The position numbers were made by a program, and so were the translations under genes. Positions 19,065-26,340 of a DNA stretch of 64,000 bases are shown piece by piece. Within the stretch, counting starts at the first letter, position 1. Each line of letters starts with the position of its first letter. Where the stretch lies: assembly GCA_963816955.1 (NCBI GenBank), contig CAWFME010000011.1:1-64000 (forward strand), written 5' to 3'. A model generated the notes under the pieces. The model saw only the letters and a list, made by a program, of their open reading frames with translations, was not told the DNA's origin and made no database searches. This DNA is from DATFQI01 sp963816955. GTDB taxonomy: Bacteria > Actinomycetota > Thermoleophilia > Solirubrobacterales > Solirubrobacteraceae.

Positions 19065-19083
19065 GATACCTACAAGGGGTATC
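19065..19083. promoter_or_regulatory. Inverted repeat upstream of secreted protein gene
   Basis: GATACC-N7-GGTATC lies 45 bp upstream of the 19128 start. The AGGGGTAT half resembles the CsoR-like site at 58292. Possibly an operator; regulator unknown. Confidence 0.3.
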
Positions 19084-19127
19084 TCTCGGGATGATCGGCG
19101 CATGCCCGCCTCCGACTCCCTCCTCCC

Positions 19128-21182
19128 GTGTACGGCGCCCGCCGCCGTGCCGCAGTCGCGAGCGCCGCGCTCCTCCTGGCGCTCCTGATCCCCGCCACCG
19201 CCGTCGCGGCGTTCGACGACGACGGATATCTCGCCTACGCCGACCGCATCCAGCAGCGCCTCGACCCGATCTGGGACGAGGACGCCGGGTACTACCGGGC
19301 CGGGCCCGGCGGCGTGGAGCCGATGACCAACTCGCTCGTGCTGCTCACCCACTCGGTCGCCGCCATGCAGGACCACCAGGGCCCGGCGCGCAACGACCAC
19401 CGGGCGCGGATCGTCGCCCGCCGCCTCGTCGACGGGCTGCCGTTCGTCGACCGGCGCCCGAACGGCCGCGGCGACTCGCAGGTCCACGCGCCCGGCTTCG
19501 TGAGCTCGATGACCGACGCGGGCGCCCCCCAGCACCTCGTCTTCGACGCCGAGGTGATCGACGGCCTCGCGGTCGCCTACCGCGCCCGCCGCGCGCTCGA
19601 CCTCCCGCCCGAGACCGCCCGCCGCATCCGCGCGGCGATCCACCGGACCGCGCACGGGAAGTTCTGGCGCTGGCCCGCGATCCGGCTCAACCAGGTCAAC
19701 TGGTACGCGCTCGTCTACGCCGCCGACGCCACCGTCACCGGCAACGGCCGCCTGCTGCGCCGCGACCTCGCGCTGCAGCTGCGGCGCTTCTTCCGCGGCG
19801 CCGCCGGCCACGGCGGCCGCGCCGGCAACTTCGGCGCCGGTATGCGCTTCCACTACCTGCCGTACTCCTCGCCCGCCGAGCGCCGCAACGTGGACTCCGC
19901 GGAGTACGCGAACATCGTGCTCTCCTTCACGCGCTTCTACGGGCAGGCCCGCCGCGCCGGGATGCCGCCGCTCCAGGCGGGCGCCCGGCGCCTGATGCGC
20001 GAGTGGACCAAGCGCGCGCTCGCCGGCTACTGGACGCACTCGGGCTACATGAACTGGGACAGCGGCCTCGGCTTCGAGCGCTGGCACCAGGCCAAGAAGC
20101 TCGGGCTCACCCAGCAGGCGCTGATCGGGATGGCGGCCTCGCCGTCGCTGCTGCCGAGCCCGACCTGGGCCCGCTGGGCCAAGGACATGCTCGACCGCGG
20201 CCTCGCCTTCTACGAGCGCCGGCCCGCCTTGGCGGGCGGCCTGCCCGACCCCGTGTTCTTCGGCGTCAGCGCGGTGCCGCAGACGACGGGGAGCGCGCGG
20301 CTGGCCGCCGCGCGGATGCAGGCCAACGCCGCCCGCGCGGTCGACGCCGGCCTCGGCCGTATGCGCGCGAGCCGGCCGCCGTCGCTGTACTCCTACGACC
20401 CCGACGTCGGGCGCCTGGCGATCAGCACGCGCACCTACAACACGGCCGTCGTGCCGGTCAGCCAGGGCGCGTTCCCCTACGGCGGCCTGGACCTCGCGCG
20501 TCTGTTCGACGCCGACCAGGACGTGCTGGCCAACATCGGCGGCACGGCGCCCGCGGGCTTCGGGCTCGTCGTCCGCGACGGCGCCGGGCGGCCCGCGCTC
20601 GCCACGCAGGTGGCGCGCCGGCAGGCCGAGGCGGGCGTGTCGCCGCTGCGGCTGACGAGCGCGCCGGCCGGGGTGCGCGCGTCGGCGACGTCGCTCGGCC
20701 GCGCCTACGCGGGCGCGTTCCACGCCATCCGCGCCGCCGGCAGCACCCGCGGGGACGGCCTGGCCGCCACCGTCGCGCACCGCTTCACGCGCGACTTCAT
20801 CCGCACGCGCTGGGTGCTGCGGCGCACGGGCGCGGCCGGCGGCCACACGGCCGACGTGCTGTTCCCGAGCTGGGGCGGGGAGCGCGCCGCGGTCACCGCG
20901 GTGCTGCGCTCCGGCGAGCGGGTCGGCGTCGGTGGCGGCACGCTGGCGCTGCGGGACGTCCGCAGCTTCGAGATCCGCAGCGCGCACGGCGGCTACCGCG
21001 TCCGGCCGGTCGGCGCTCCGCGCGGCGCGGCCGCCCGGCTCGTGCACCCCGCGCGGCAGTCCTCGAACCCGCTGCCGGGCCCGAGCCTCGCGATCCGGAT
21101 CGGCGAGGGCCGCGGCCTGCGGGTCGCGCGCTTCTCGGCCCGGATCGCGCCGGCCCGCAGCGGACCGCTGGCCGCCCCCTAG
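19128..21182 (+). CDS. Large secreted protein of unknown family
   Basis: 684 residues from GTG 19128. The N-terminus RRRAAVASAALLLALLIPATAVAA is a signal peptide. The mature part has repeated helical stretches rich in Trp, Tyr and Asp, such as AYADRIQQRLDPIWDEDAGYY, PAIRLNQVNWYALVYAADA, YWTHSGYMNWDSGLGFERWH and YDPDVGRLAISTRTYNTAVV, which recall alpha/alpha-toroid polysaccharide lyases and glycoside hydrolases. The last 200 residues look beta-rich. I cannot name the family. An ATG at 19102 in another frame reads MPASDSLLP, so the true start might be upstream with a frameshift. It sits alone between a synthetase and the HIT fragment. Confidence 0.7.
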   Translation: MYGARRRAAVASAALLLALLIPATAVAAFDDDGYLAYADRIQQRLDPIWDEDAGYYRAGPGGVEPMTNSLVLLTHSVAAMQDHQGPARNDHRARIVARRLVDGLPFVDRRPNGRGDSQVHAPGFVSSMTDAGAPQHLVFDAEVIDGLAVAYRARRALDLPPETARRIRAAIHRTAHGKFWRWPAIRLNQVNWYALVYAADATVTGNGRLLRRDLALQLRRFFRGAAGHGGRAGNFGAGMRFHYLPYSSPAERRNVDSAEYANIVLSFTRFYGQARRAGMPPLQAGARRLMREWTKRALAGYWTHSGYMNWDSGLGFERWHQAKKLGLTQQALIGMAASPSLLPSPTWARWAKDMLDRGLAFYERRPALAGGLPDPVFFGVSAVPQTTGSARLAAARMQANAARAVDAGLGRMRASRPPSLYSYDPDVGRLAISTRTYNTAVVPVSQGAFPYGGLDLARLFDADQDVLANIGGTAPAGFGLVVRDGAGRPALATQVARRQAEAGVSPLRLTSAPAGVRASATSLGRAYAGAFHAIRAAGSTRGDGLAATVAHRFTRDFIRTRWVLRRTGAAGGHTADVLFPSWGGERAAVTAVLRSGERVGVGGGTLALRDVRSFEIRSAHGGYRVRPVGAPRGAAARLVHPARQSSNPLPGPSLAIRIGEGRGLRVARFSARIAPARSGPLAAP

Positions 21183-21209
21183 TGCCGTGAGTCGAAATTT
21201 CGACGGCAG

Positions 21210-21605
21210 TCATCGGCGCCGGCCCGCGTCGAGCGCCCGCACGACCCGCGCGAGGTTGTCCTCCCAGATCTCGCGCGGCGTCGGCGGCAGCACCTCGTCC
21301 CAGATCTCCGCGAACGAGCTGCGCATCTGGCTCTGGCCCTCAGGGCGCCCGATGAACCACCAGTGCAGGTGCTCGGCGCCCTCGCCCCAGCGGCCGATGT
21401 GGACCATGCCGATCCCGCCGACGGCGAGCACCGCGCGCTCGACGCGGCCGAGCATGACGCCCATCTCCCGCGCGAGCTCCTCGGGCAGGTCGGCGGGGCC
21501 CGAGAAGTGCTCGCGCGGCTCGACGAGCACGATCACGGGCAGGCCGGTCGGCTCGCGCGTGGACATCAGCCGCCAGCGCTCGTCCGTCCACAGGTAGTCG
21601 TCGTG
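21210..21605 (-). pseudogene. HIT-like protein, 5' end missing
   Basis: Minus-strand frame ending at 21210 reads DYLWTDERWRLMSTREPTGL, VIVLVEPREHFSGPADLPEE, RVERAVLAVGGIGMVHIGRW and HLHWWFIGRPEGQSQM, the body of a HIT-superfamily protein of the actinobacterial type with HLHWWF in place of the usual HxHxH. Roughly the first 30 residues are absent because the sequence upstream of about 21605 belongs to another HIT gene on the opposite strand. Function: nucleotide hydrolase or transferase-like, unknown substrate. Confidence 0.65.
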
Positions 21606-21611
21606 GTCTTC

Positions 21612-21902
21612 CGCGGCCGGCACGTCGTCGAGCCGACCGAGCTGACCGACACCGAGGCCGCCGCGTACGGCGGCGAGGTCCTGCGCGTCGCCCGCGCGCT
21701 GCTGGCGGCGCTGGAGCCGGTCAAGCTCAACTACGACGTGCTGGGCAACGCATCGCCGCACCTGCACACGCATCTGGTGCCGCGCTACGCCGACGACCCG
21801 CGGCCCGGCTGGCCGTTCCCGTTCCCCGACCCCGACCCGCCGGCGATGCCCGAGGCGCGGCTGCGCGCGGACGTCGACGCGCTTCGGCGCGCTACGCGCT
21901 GA
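21612..21902 (+). pseudogene. HIT-family protein, 5' end missing
   Basis: Plus-strand frame reads FRGRHVVEPTELTDTEAAAY, ARALLAALEPVKLNYDVLGN, then the HIT motif PHLHTHLVPRYADDPRPGWP, and ends with TGA 21902. Typical members have about 140 residues; about the first 45 are missing at the junction with the oppositely oriented HIT gene. The catalytic His of HLHTHL is intact. Its stop overlaps the converging MOSC gene by 11 nt. Confidence 0.7.
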
Positions 21903-22725
21903 CCGCGTCGCCGACGCGGATCGTGCCGTCGGAGAGCATGTCCGCGCGCAGGCCGCCGCGGTGCACGAGCGGACGCAGCGTCCCGGGGGAGAGGCGCTCG
22001 AGGTGCGCGCACGGCTCGCACAGGCGGCGGCCGATGCACTCGACCTCGCCGACGGTGAAATGCCGGCCGACGAGCGCATTGAGGTCGATCCCGCGAGTGA
22101 CGACGTTGCGGCGCGCGGCCTCGGGCGCGATGCCCAGCTCCTCGAGCGTCTCGGTCTCGACCAGCGTCAGCTCGTGCCCGTTGGAGTAGGGGCTGGAGAA
22201 CGTGCCGCGGTGCTCGTGGTAGCGATCGCCCTCGAGCCCGCGGCCGGCGTGGGCGGCCGCCTCGCCGACGAGCTCGATCGCGGCCTCGGCCGCGGGCGCG
22301 ACCGTGATCGCCTCGACGCGGCCGGCGGTGCGGGTGACCGCCGTCTCCGGTCGCGACCACAGCGCCACGTCGGCGGGCGCGACGACGAAGCCCGCCTCCA
22401 CGTCGGCGAACGTCTCCGGACCGCCGAACGGGTGCCAGGCGATCGTGGACGGCGGGCCGTACGCGACGGCGCAGACCTGTCGCCCTTCGCCGCGAAGGAC
22501 CGCGAGCCACGGCCCGGCCCAGGAGAAGCCCGCCGGGTCCTCGATCGGGACGAGCCCGAGACCTCGGCCCGCGAGCCAGTTGCGCCACACGGTCCACGGC
22601 TCCGGGTGGTCCGCCGGCGGGGCAGGGACGCCGGCGGCGTCGAGCTCGAGGATCGCGGCGAGGCACGCTACGCCCGAGCCGATCAGAGGCGGCAGGTCTC
22701 CGGGGACGTCGCGCGGCTCCCGCAT
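21892..22725 (-). CDS. MOSC domain-containing protein
   Basis: 277 residues from ATG 22725. The N-terminal half is unassigned and Trp/Pro-rich (PWTVWRNWLAGRGLGLVPIE). The C-terminal half from about residue 133 is a MOSC domain: VEAITVAPAAEAAIELV, GRGLEGDRYHEHRGTF, ELTLVETETLEELGI, ARRNVVTRGIDLNALVG and the conserved Cys in GRRLCEPCAHLERL. MOSC domains bind sulfurated molybdenum cofactor via this Cys and act as Moco carriers or reductases. It lies 10 nt after the lipoate ligase-like gene on the same strand, so probably one transcript. Confidence 0.8.
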   Translation of the reverse strand: MREPRDVPGDLPPLIGSGVACLAAILELDAAGVPAPPADHPEPWTVWRNWLAGRGLGLVPIEDPAGFSWAGPWLAVLRGEGRQVCAVAYGPPSTIAWHPFGGPETFADVEAGFVVAPADVALWSRPETAVTRTAGRVEAITVAPAAEAAIELVGEAAAHAGRGLEGDRYHEHRGTFSSPYSNGHELTLVETETLEELGIAPEAARRNVVTRGIDLNALVGRHFTVGEVECIGRRLCEPCAHLERLSPGTLRPLVHRGGLRADMLSDGTIRVGDAVSA

Positions 22726-22735
22726 CGCCGCGAGT

Positions 22736-23476
22736 CTACGGGCGGTGCTCGGCCTCGAGGCGCTCGGCGAGCCGGAGGTCCTCGTCCGCGAGGCGGCTCG
22801 GGGCGGGGGCGCCAGGGGCGAGAGCAGCGGCGAGCTCGGCTGGCGTGGGCGCGGCGGCGACGTCGGCGAGCGAGCCCGCCGTCCCCGGCCGCCAGTCGAT
22901 CGCCAGCGCGCGGTAGACGTCGACGAGCACCTCGCGCAGCGACGGCCCGGCGTCGAGCAGCAGCACCGTGCTGGTGAGCGCCGCGCCCTTGATCACCCGC
23001 TGGGCGATCCCGGCCACCTTCACGCCGCCCGCGTGCAGGCTGTGCGCGCCGGCGCAGTACTCGCCCTCGAGCTGGCCCGCGGCCACCTTCACGCCCAGGC
23101 CCGCCAGGGCGTCCGTGACGAGACCCGACTCGCGCGCGTAGCGCTCGCTCAGCCCCTCCAGCGTCGAGTGGTGGGGCACGATCTCCTCGTGGATCAGGCA
23201 GCCCGGCCCGTACGCCGCGGCGTGCCCGCCACCGAGCCGGACCACCGGCTCGTAGCCGCGGGCGCGCGCCGCCGCGCAGGCGGCCGCGAAGCCGGGGGAG
23301 TGCGAGTCGAGCTTGCTGAAGGCGACCGTCGCGCCGGGCTCGTAGACCCGCACGACGGACGGCCGCGCCCGCTCGGCGACCCGCAGCAGCAGCGCGTGCG
23401 AGAGGGCCATGTCGAGCGCGGGCCGCTGCGGGAACGCGTCGCGCAGCAGCGTCTGCGGCACGCTCTCGACGGTCAT
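22736..23476 (-). CDS. Lipoate-protein ligase A family protein
   Basis: 246 residues from ATG 23476. Biotin/lipoate A/B ligase fold: LLRDAFPQRPALDMALSHAL at the start, VVRLGGGHAAAYGPGCLIHE (counterpart of the RxTGGGAVxHD nucleotide loop), and AGAHSLHAGGVKVAGIAQRV with the catalytic Lys that contacts lipoyl-AMP. It would transfer lipoate or octanoate to a carrier lysine, but several paralogous families share this fold and the substrate is not certain. First gene of the 23476-21892 transcript; a long leader region separates it from the gas vesicle operon. Confidence 0.8.
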   Translation of the reverse strand: MTVESVPQTLLRDAFPQRPALDMALSHALLLRVAERARPSVVRVYEPGATVAFSKLDSHSPGFAAACAAARARGYEPVVRLGGGHAAAYGPGCLIHEEIVPHHSTLEGLSERYARESGLVTDALAGLGVKVAAGQLEGEYCAGAHSLHAGGVKVAGIAQRVIKGAALTSTVLLLDAGPSLREVLVDVYRALAIDWRPGTAGSLADVAAAPTPAELAAALAPGAPAPSRLADEDLRLAERLEAEHRP

Positions 23477-23597
23477 GGGTCCAGCGTGACAGGCACGATC
23501 TCAGGGTCCGCTTCAGGGGGCCGCCCCGATGATCCGAGGGGGCGACGGCGCTCCCCGGCCCGGAGGTGCAGGACCTCCGCGGGCCGAGTGAGGGCCA

Positions 23598-23634
23598 GTT
23601 GCATGTGACAACCAACTCGGTTGCATGTGACAAC
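23598..23634. promoter_or_regulatory. Tandem 15-bp operator-like repeats upstream of gas vesicle operon
   Basis: GTTGCATGTGACAAC occurs twice, perfectly (23598-23612 and 23620-23634), 22 bp apart, i.e. two helical turns, so both face the same side of DNA. Each copy has GTTG/CAAC ends. An AT-rich stretch (CATAATTA at 23636-23643) follows at once and could be a -10 region. The pair lies 226 bp upstream of the first gvp-cluster start and is a strong candidate for the operon's control site. Confidence 0.6.
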
Positions 23635-23859
23635 TCATAATTACCGGTTTTCGAGAGTTCACTGTGACCCGTTTTACGGTGCAGCAATGGGTCATGATCC
23701 AGACTCGATCCCGAATTCTGGTGAATCGGCGCAAACCCGCTTGTGGGCGGAGATCGCCGTCCCCTGCAAGTTCATGAGCATCGGGCCCGCAGCCGTTTTC
23801 GTAGCGGTGTGCGGCGGGAATGCCGGTTGTAACAAACGAGTGCGAAGGTGGGGGAACCA
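23635..23859 (+). other. Leader region of the gas vesicle operon, no convincing gene
   Basis: About 225 bp of clearly lower GC than the rest of the window. Short ORFs on both strands (for example from 23621 plus and 23904 minus) have no family features and unbiased codon use. It probably holds the promoter and 5' leader. A Shine-Dalgarno-like AAGGTGGGGGAA ends it just before ATG 23860. I looked for known riboswitch cores and found none complete. Confidence 0.5.
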
Positions 23860-25173
23860 ATGGCGAAGGACATGGGTGATGCCGTGCGCGATGCGCTCGG
23901 TCATGCCGTCCGTGAGGCGGTCAAGAACGTAGGGGACGCGAAGCCCACGAAGAGCAAGGGCGGCGGTCCCTTCTCAGGCGCCAAGGGTCTTGCGGCCGGC
24001 GCCGGCCTGGCGGCCGCAGCGCCGCTGGCGAAGAAGGGCGTCGACGCGTTCCGCAACGGCGGGCTGCCGAGCATGAGCCCGACGAAGGCGGCGGGCGGCA
24101 TGGCGTCCAAGGCAGGCGACAAGGTCGCCGGGAACTTGAAGGACACGGTCAGCGACAAGGTCGATGAGGCCGGCGGCGCCGGCGGCCTGGTGAAGGAGGC
24201 CGCTAGCGGCCTGCTGCCGGGCGGCGGAGGCGACGACGGCGGAAAGGGCGGCATGCCAGGAGTCGGAAAGGGCCGGCGCATGCCGGTGCAGCAGGCGGTC
24301 GACGTGGCCGTGCCACTCGAGACGGCCTACAACCAGTTCACGCAGTTCGAGGACTGGCCCGAGTTCATGCACCGCGTCACCCGCGTCACGCAGGACGACG
24401 ACTGCACGATCGGCTTCGCCACCAAGATCTGGGGCAAGACCAAGGAGTTCAAGGCCGACATCCAGACCCAGCGGCCCGACCAGCGCATCAAGTGGCGGGT
24501 GTCCGAGGGCATCACCCACTCCGGCGTGGTGACGTTCCACGAGCTGGCCCCGAGCCTCACCCGCATCGAGGTCAACCTCGACGTCGACCCGGGCTCGCTG
24601 ATCGAGAAGGCGGCCCGCGGCATGCGCCACGTCAAGCGCGCGGTGCGCGCCGACCTGGCCCGCTTCAAGGCGTTCATCGAGATGCAGGAGCTCGAGACGG
24701 GCGCCTGGCGCGGCGTGATCGAGGACGGCGAGCTCGTCGAGCCGCATGACGACGACTACGACGAGGAGCGCGACTACTCCGAGATCGACGACCTGCGCGA
24801 CGAGGCCGAGGCCTCGGGCGACGAGGACGACGACGAGGGCCAGGACGACGGCGACGACGAGCCGGTCCCGGTCGAGGAGCTCCCGCGCGATCGCACGGGG
24901 CGCTTCAAGAAGGGCGCGGGCGCGCGGCCCACCAGGACGGCCGCCAGCTCGCGCTCCTCCTCTTCGCGCTCGACGTCGCGGAGCAGCAACGGCAACGGAA
25001 GCGGCAGCGGCAAGGCGAACGGCAAGTCGCGCTCGACGAGCAAGTCGTCGTCGGGCAGCTCGTCGCGCTCGTCGGGCAGCACGCGCAAGCGCGGCTCGAG
25101 CAACGGCTCGGGCTCGTCGTCGAAGCGCTCGTCGAGCTCGTCGCGCCGTCGCAGCAGCTCGAGCCGGAGCTGA
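23860..25173 (+). CDS. Gas vesicle cluster SRPBCC-domain protein with Ser/Arg-rich tail
   Basis: 437 residues from ATG 23860 (GTG 23848 is possible but would overlap the ribosome-binding site). Four parts: residues 1-140, low-complexity Gly/Ala/Lys with amphipathic helices (AVRDALGHAVREAVKNV, GNLKDTVSDKVDEAGGAGGL); residues 140-290, an SRPBCC/START-like domain (VDVAVPLETAYNQFTQFEDW, MHRVTRVTQDDD, RIKWRVSEGITHSGVVTFHE, ARGMRHVKRAVRADLARFKA); residues 290-345, strongly acidic; the rest, Ser/Arg/Lys/Gly repeats. SRPBCC proteins occur in actinobacterial gas vesicle clusters, but the job is unknown. The basic tail and acidic block suggest binding to other cluster proteins or nucleic acid. First gene of the operon. 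Confidence 0.75.
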   Translation: MAKDMGDAVRDALGHAVREAVKNVGDAKPTKSKGGGPFSGAKGLAAGAGLAAAAPLAKKGVDAFRNGGLPSMSPTKAAGGMASKAGDKVAGNLKDTVSDKVDEAGGAGGLVKEAASGLLPGGGGDDGGKGGMPGVGKGRRMPVQQAVDVAVPLETAYNQFTQFEDWPEFMHRVTRVTQDDDCTIGFATKIWGKTKEFKADIQTQRPDQRIKWRVSEGITHSGVVTFHELAPSLTRIEVNLDVDPGSLIEKAARGMRHVKRAVRADLARFKAFIEMQELETGAWRGVIEDGELVEPHDDDYDEERDYSEIDDLRDEAEASGDEDDDEGQDDGDDEPVPVEELPRDRTGRFKKGAGARPTRTAASSRSSSSRSTSRSSNGNGSGSGKANGKSRSTSKSSSGSSSRSSGSTRKRGSSNGSGSSSKRSSSSSRRRSSSSRS

Positions 25174-25174
25174 G

Positions 25175-25309
25175 GTGTCGGACTTCCTGAAGGACGCGGT
25201 CACCTCGCGGCTGGCCGGCGACAGGCCGTCGCCGGTCAAGGCCGCGCTGGTGTCCGCCGTGGCCGGCGCCGCAGCGGCGGCGGTCACCTACCGGGTGTTG
25301 CGGAGCTAG
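25175..25309 (+). CDS. 44-residue membrane peptide in gas vesicle cluster
   Basis: GTG 25175 follows the previous stop by 1 nt, so it is translationally coupled. A charged N-terminus (SDFLKDAVTSRLAGDRPSPV) precedes one hydrophobic helix (AALVSAVAGAAAAAVTYRVL). The end overlaps the ribosome-binding site (AGGAGA) of the next gene. The hydrophobic segment resembles the one in the next protein (MRAVATGAVLYTAGTAAF), hinting that both insert in a membrane or the vesicle shell. No named family. The tight spacing on both sides argues it is real. Confidence 0.6.
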   Translation: MSDFLKDAVTSRLAGDRPSPVKAALVSAVAGAAAAAVTYRVLRS

Positions 25310-25317
25310 GAGACCCC

Positions 25318-25899
25318 ATGGCGAAGATCGTTGGCAAGCCGAACGCCGAGGACGTCAAGCGGGTCGCGGTCGCCGCGCTCGTGGCCGCGCTCGACGACGG
25401 CAAGGAGCACGCGAAGAAGAACCCGCGCCTGACGGGCATGCGCGCCGTCGCGACGGGCGCCGTCCTCTACACCGCGGGCACGGCCGCCTTCAAGGGCCGC
25501 CGCTTCATCAGCGAGCACCTGCTCGACCGCGACGAGGAGCCCGAGGAGGACTACGACGAGGAGCTCGAGGAGGACGACGACGAGCCTGTCGCCGAGGAGG
25601 ACGAGGACTTCGAGGAGGAGCAAGAAGAGGAGCCTCTCGCCGAGGAGGACGAGGACTACGAGGACGAGGAGGAACCCATCGCCGAGGAGGACGAGGACTT
25701 CGAGGAAGACGACGAAGAGCCGGTCGCCGAGGAGGACGAGGACTACGAGGACGAGGAGCCCGAGGACTTCGACGACGACGAGTCGGAGGAGCGCAGCGCG
25801 GCGGACGAGCCGCCGGTCCACCCCGACGACGAGGCCGTCGACGAGGAGGATCTCCCCGCTCGCCCTAGCAAGCGACGCACCCCGGTCGGGCGCCGCTGA
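25318..25899 (+). CDS. Acidic repeat protein in gas vesicle cluster
   Basis: 193 residues from ATG 25318 (AGGAG 8 nt upstream). The first 70 residues are basic and helical with a short hydrophobic segment (VATGAVLYTAGTAAF). Residues 75-150 hold four tandem copies of a 13-16 residue unit beginning EP(V/L/I)AEEDED(F/Y), almost entirely Glu and Asp. The C-terminus (ARPSKRRTPVGRR) turns basic. The nucleotide sequence also repeats (GAGGAGGACGAGGAC). Acidic tails are known in some gas vesicle proteins such as archaeal GvpC, but this is not homologous by eye. Possible roles: charge-based scaffold for the Ser/Arg tail of the first gene product, or a surface layer on vesicles. Confidence 0.65.
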   Translation: MAKIVGKPNAEDVKRVAVAALVAALDDGKEHAKKNPRLTGMRAVATGAVLYTAGTAAFKGRRFISEHLLDRDEEPEEDYDEELEEDDDEPVAEEDEDFEEEQEEEPLAEEDEDYEDEEEPIAEEDEDFEEDDEEPVAEEDEDYEDEEPEDFDDDESEERSAADEPPVHPDDEAVDEEDLPARPSKRRTPVGRR

Positions 25900-25929
25900 C
25901 CGAGACCCCTAGACGGGAGGACTGTCCAC

Positions 25930-26340
25930 ATGGCCGTATCCCACGCCGCGCCGAGCGGCTATCTCGAACGCCCGAGACCGAGCGGCCTCGCGGACGTCAT
26001 CGAGGTGATCCTCGACAAGGGCCTCGTGATCGACGCCTACGTGCGGGTGTCGCTGATCGGCATCGAGCTGATCACGATCGACGCGCGGATCGTCATCGCG
26101 AGCGTCGACACCTACCTGCGCTTCGCCGAGGCCGTCAACCGTCTGGACATCTCCGAGGACGGCGGCGAGGGCCTGCCCGAGCTCATGGAGCACGTCACGG
26201 AGGGCGGCGCGAAGAGCAAGACGAAGGGCGCGCTCGAGGGCGCGAAGGAGAAGCTGCCGGGCGGCGGGAACGACGACGAGAAGGGAAGCCGCCGCCGGCG
26301 GACGTCGAGCTCTCGCGCGCCGCAGCAGCAGCGACGATGA
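25930..26340 (+). CDS. gvpA: Major gas vesicle structural protein GvpA
   Basis: 136 residues from ATG 25930 with GGGAGGA upstream. Residues 18-75 carry the canonical shell core: SGLADVIEVILDKGLVIDAY, VRVSLIGIELITIDARIVIA and SVDTYLRFAEAVNRL, the helix-strand-strand-helix that polymerises into the ribs of the hollow gas-filled vesicle. Unlike the roughly 70-residue cyanobacterial form, it has a 55-residue charged C-terminal extension (KTKGALEGAKEKLPGGGNDD, then RRRRTSSSR), seen in actinobacterial homologues. The stop overlaps the next start (ATGA). Confidence 0.92.
   Translation: MAVSHAAPSGYLERPRPSGLADVIEVILDKGLVIDAYVRVSLIGIELITIDARIVIASVDTYLRFAEAVNRLDISEDGGEGLPELMEHVTEGGAKSKTKGALEGAKEKLPGGGNDDEKGSRRRRTSSSRAPQQQRR

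Noticed and set aside
23680..23880. Possible c-di-AMP (ydaO-type) riboswitch before the gas vesicle operon, from GGTGGGGGAACCA
   Set aside because: The other conserved ydaO blocks are not present, the G-rich block lies exactly where a ribosome-binding site is needed, and the following bases are coding.
23621..23932. 103-codon ORF in the leader of the gas vesicle operon
   Set aside because: It runs out of frame into the first gvp-cluster gene, has no ribosome-binding site and no domain or codon bias of a real gene.
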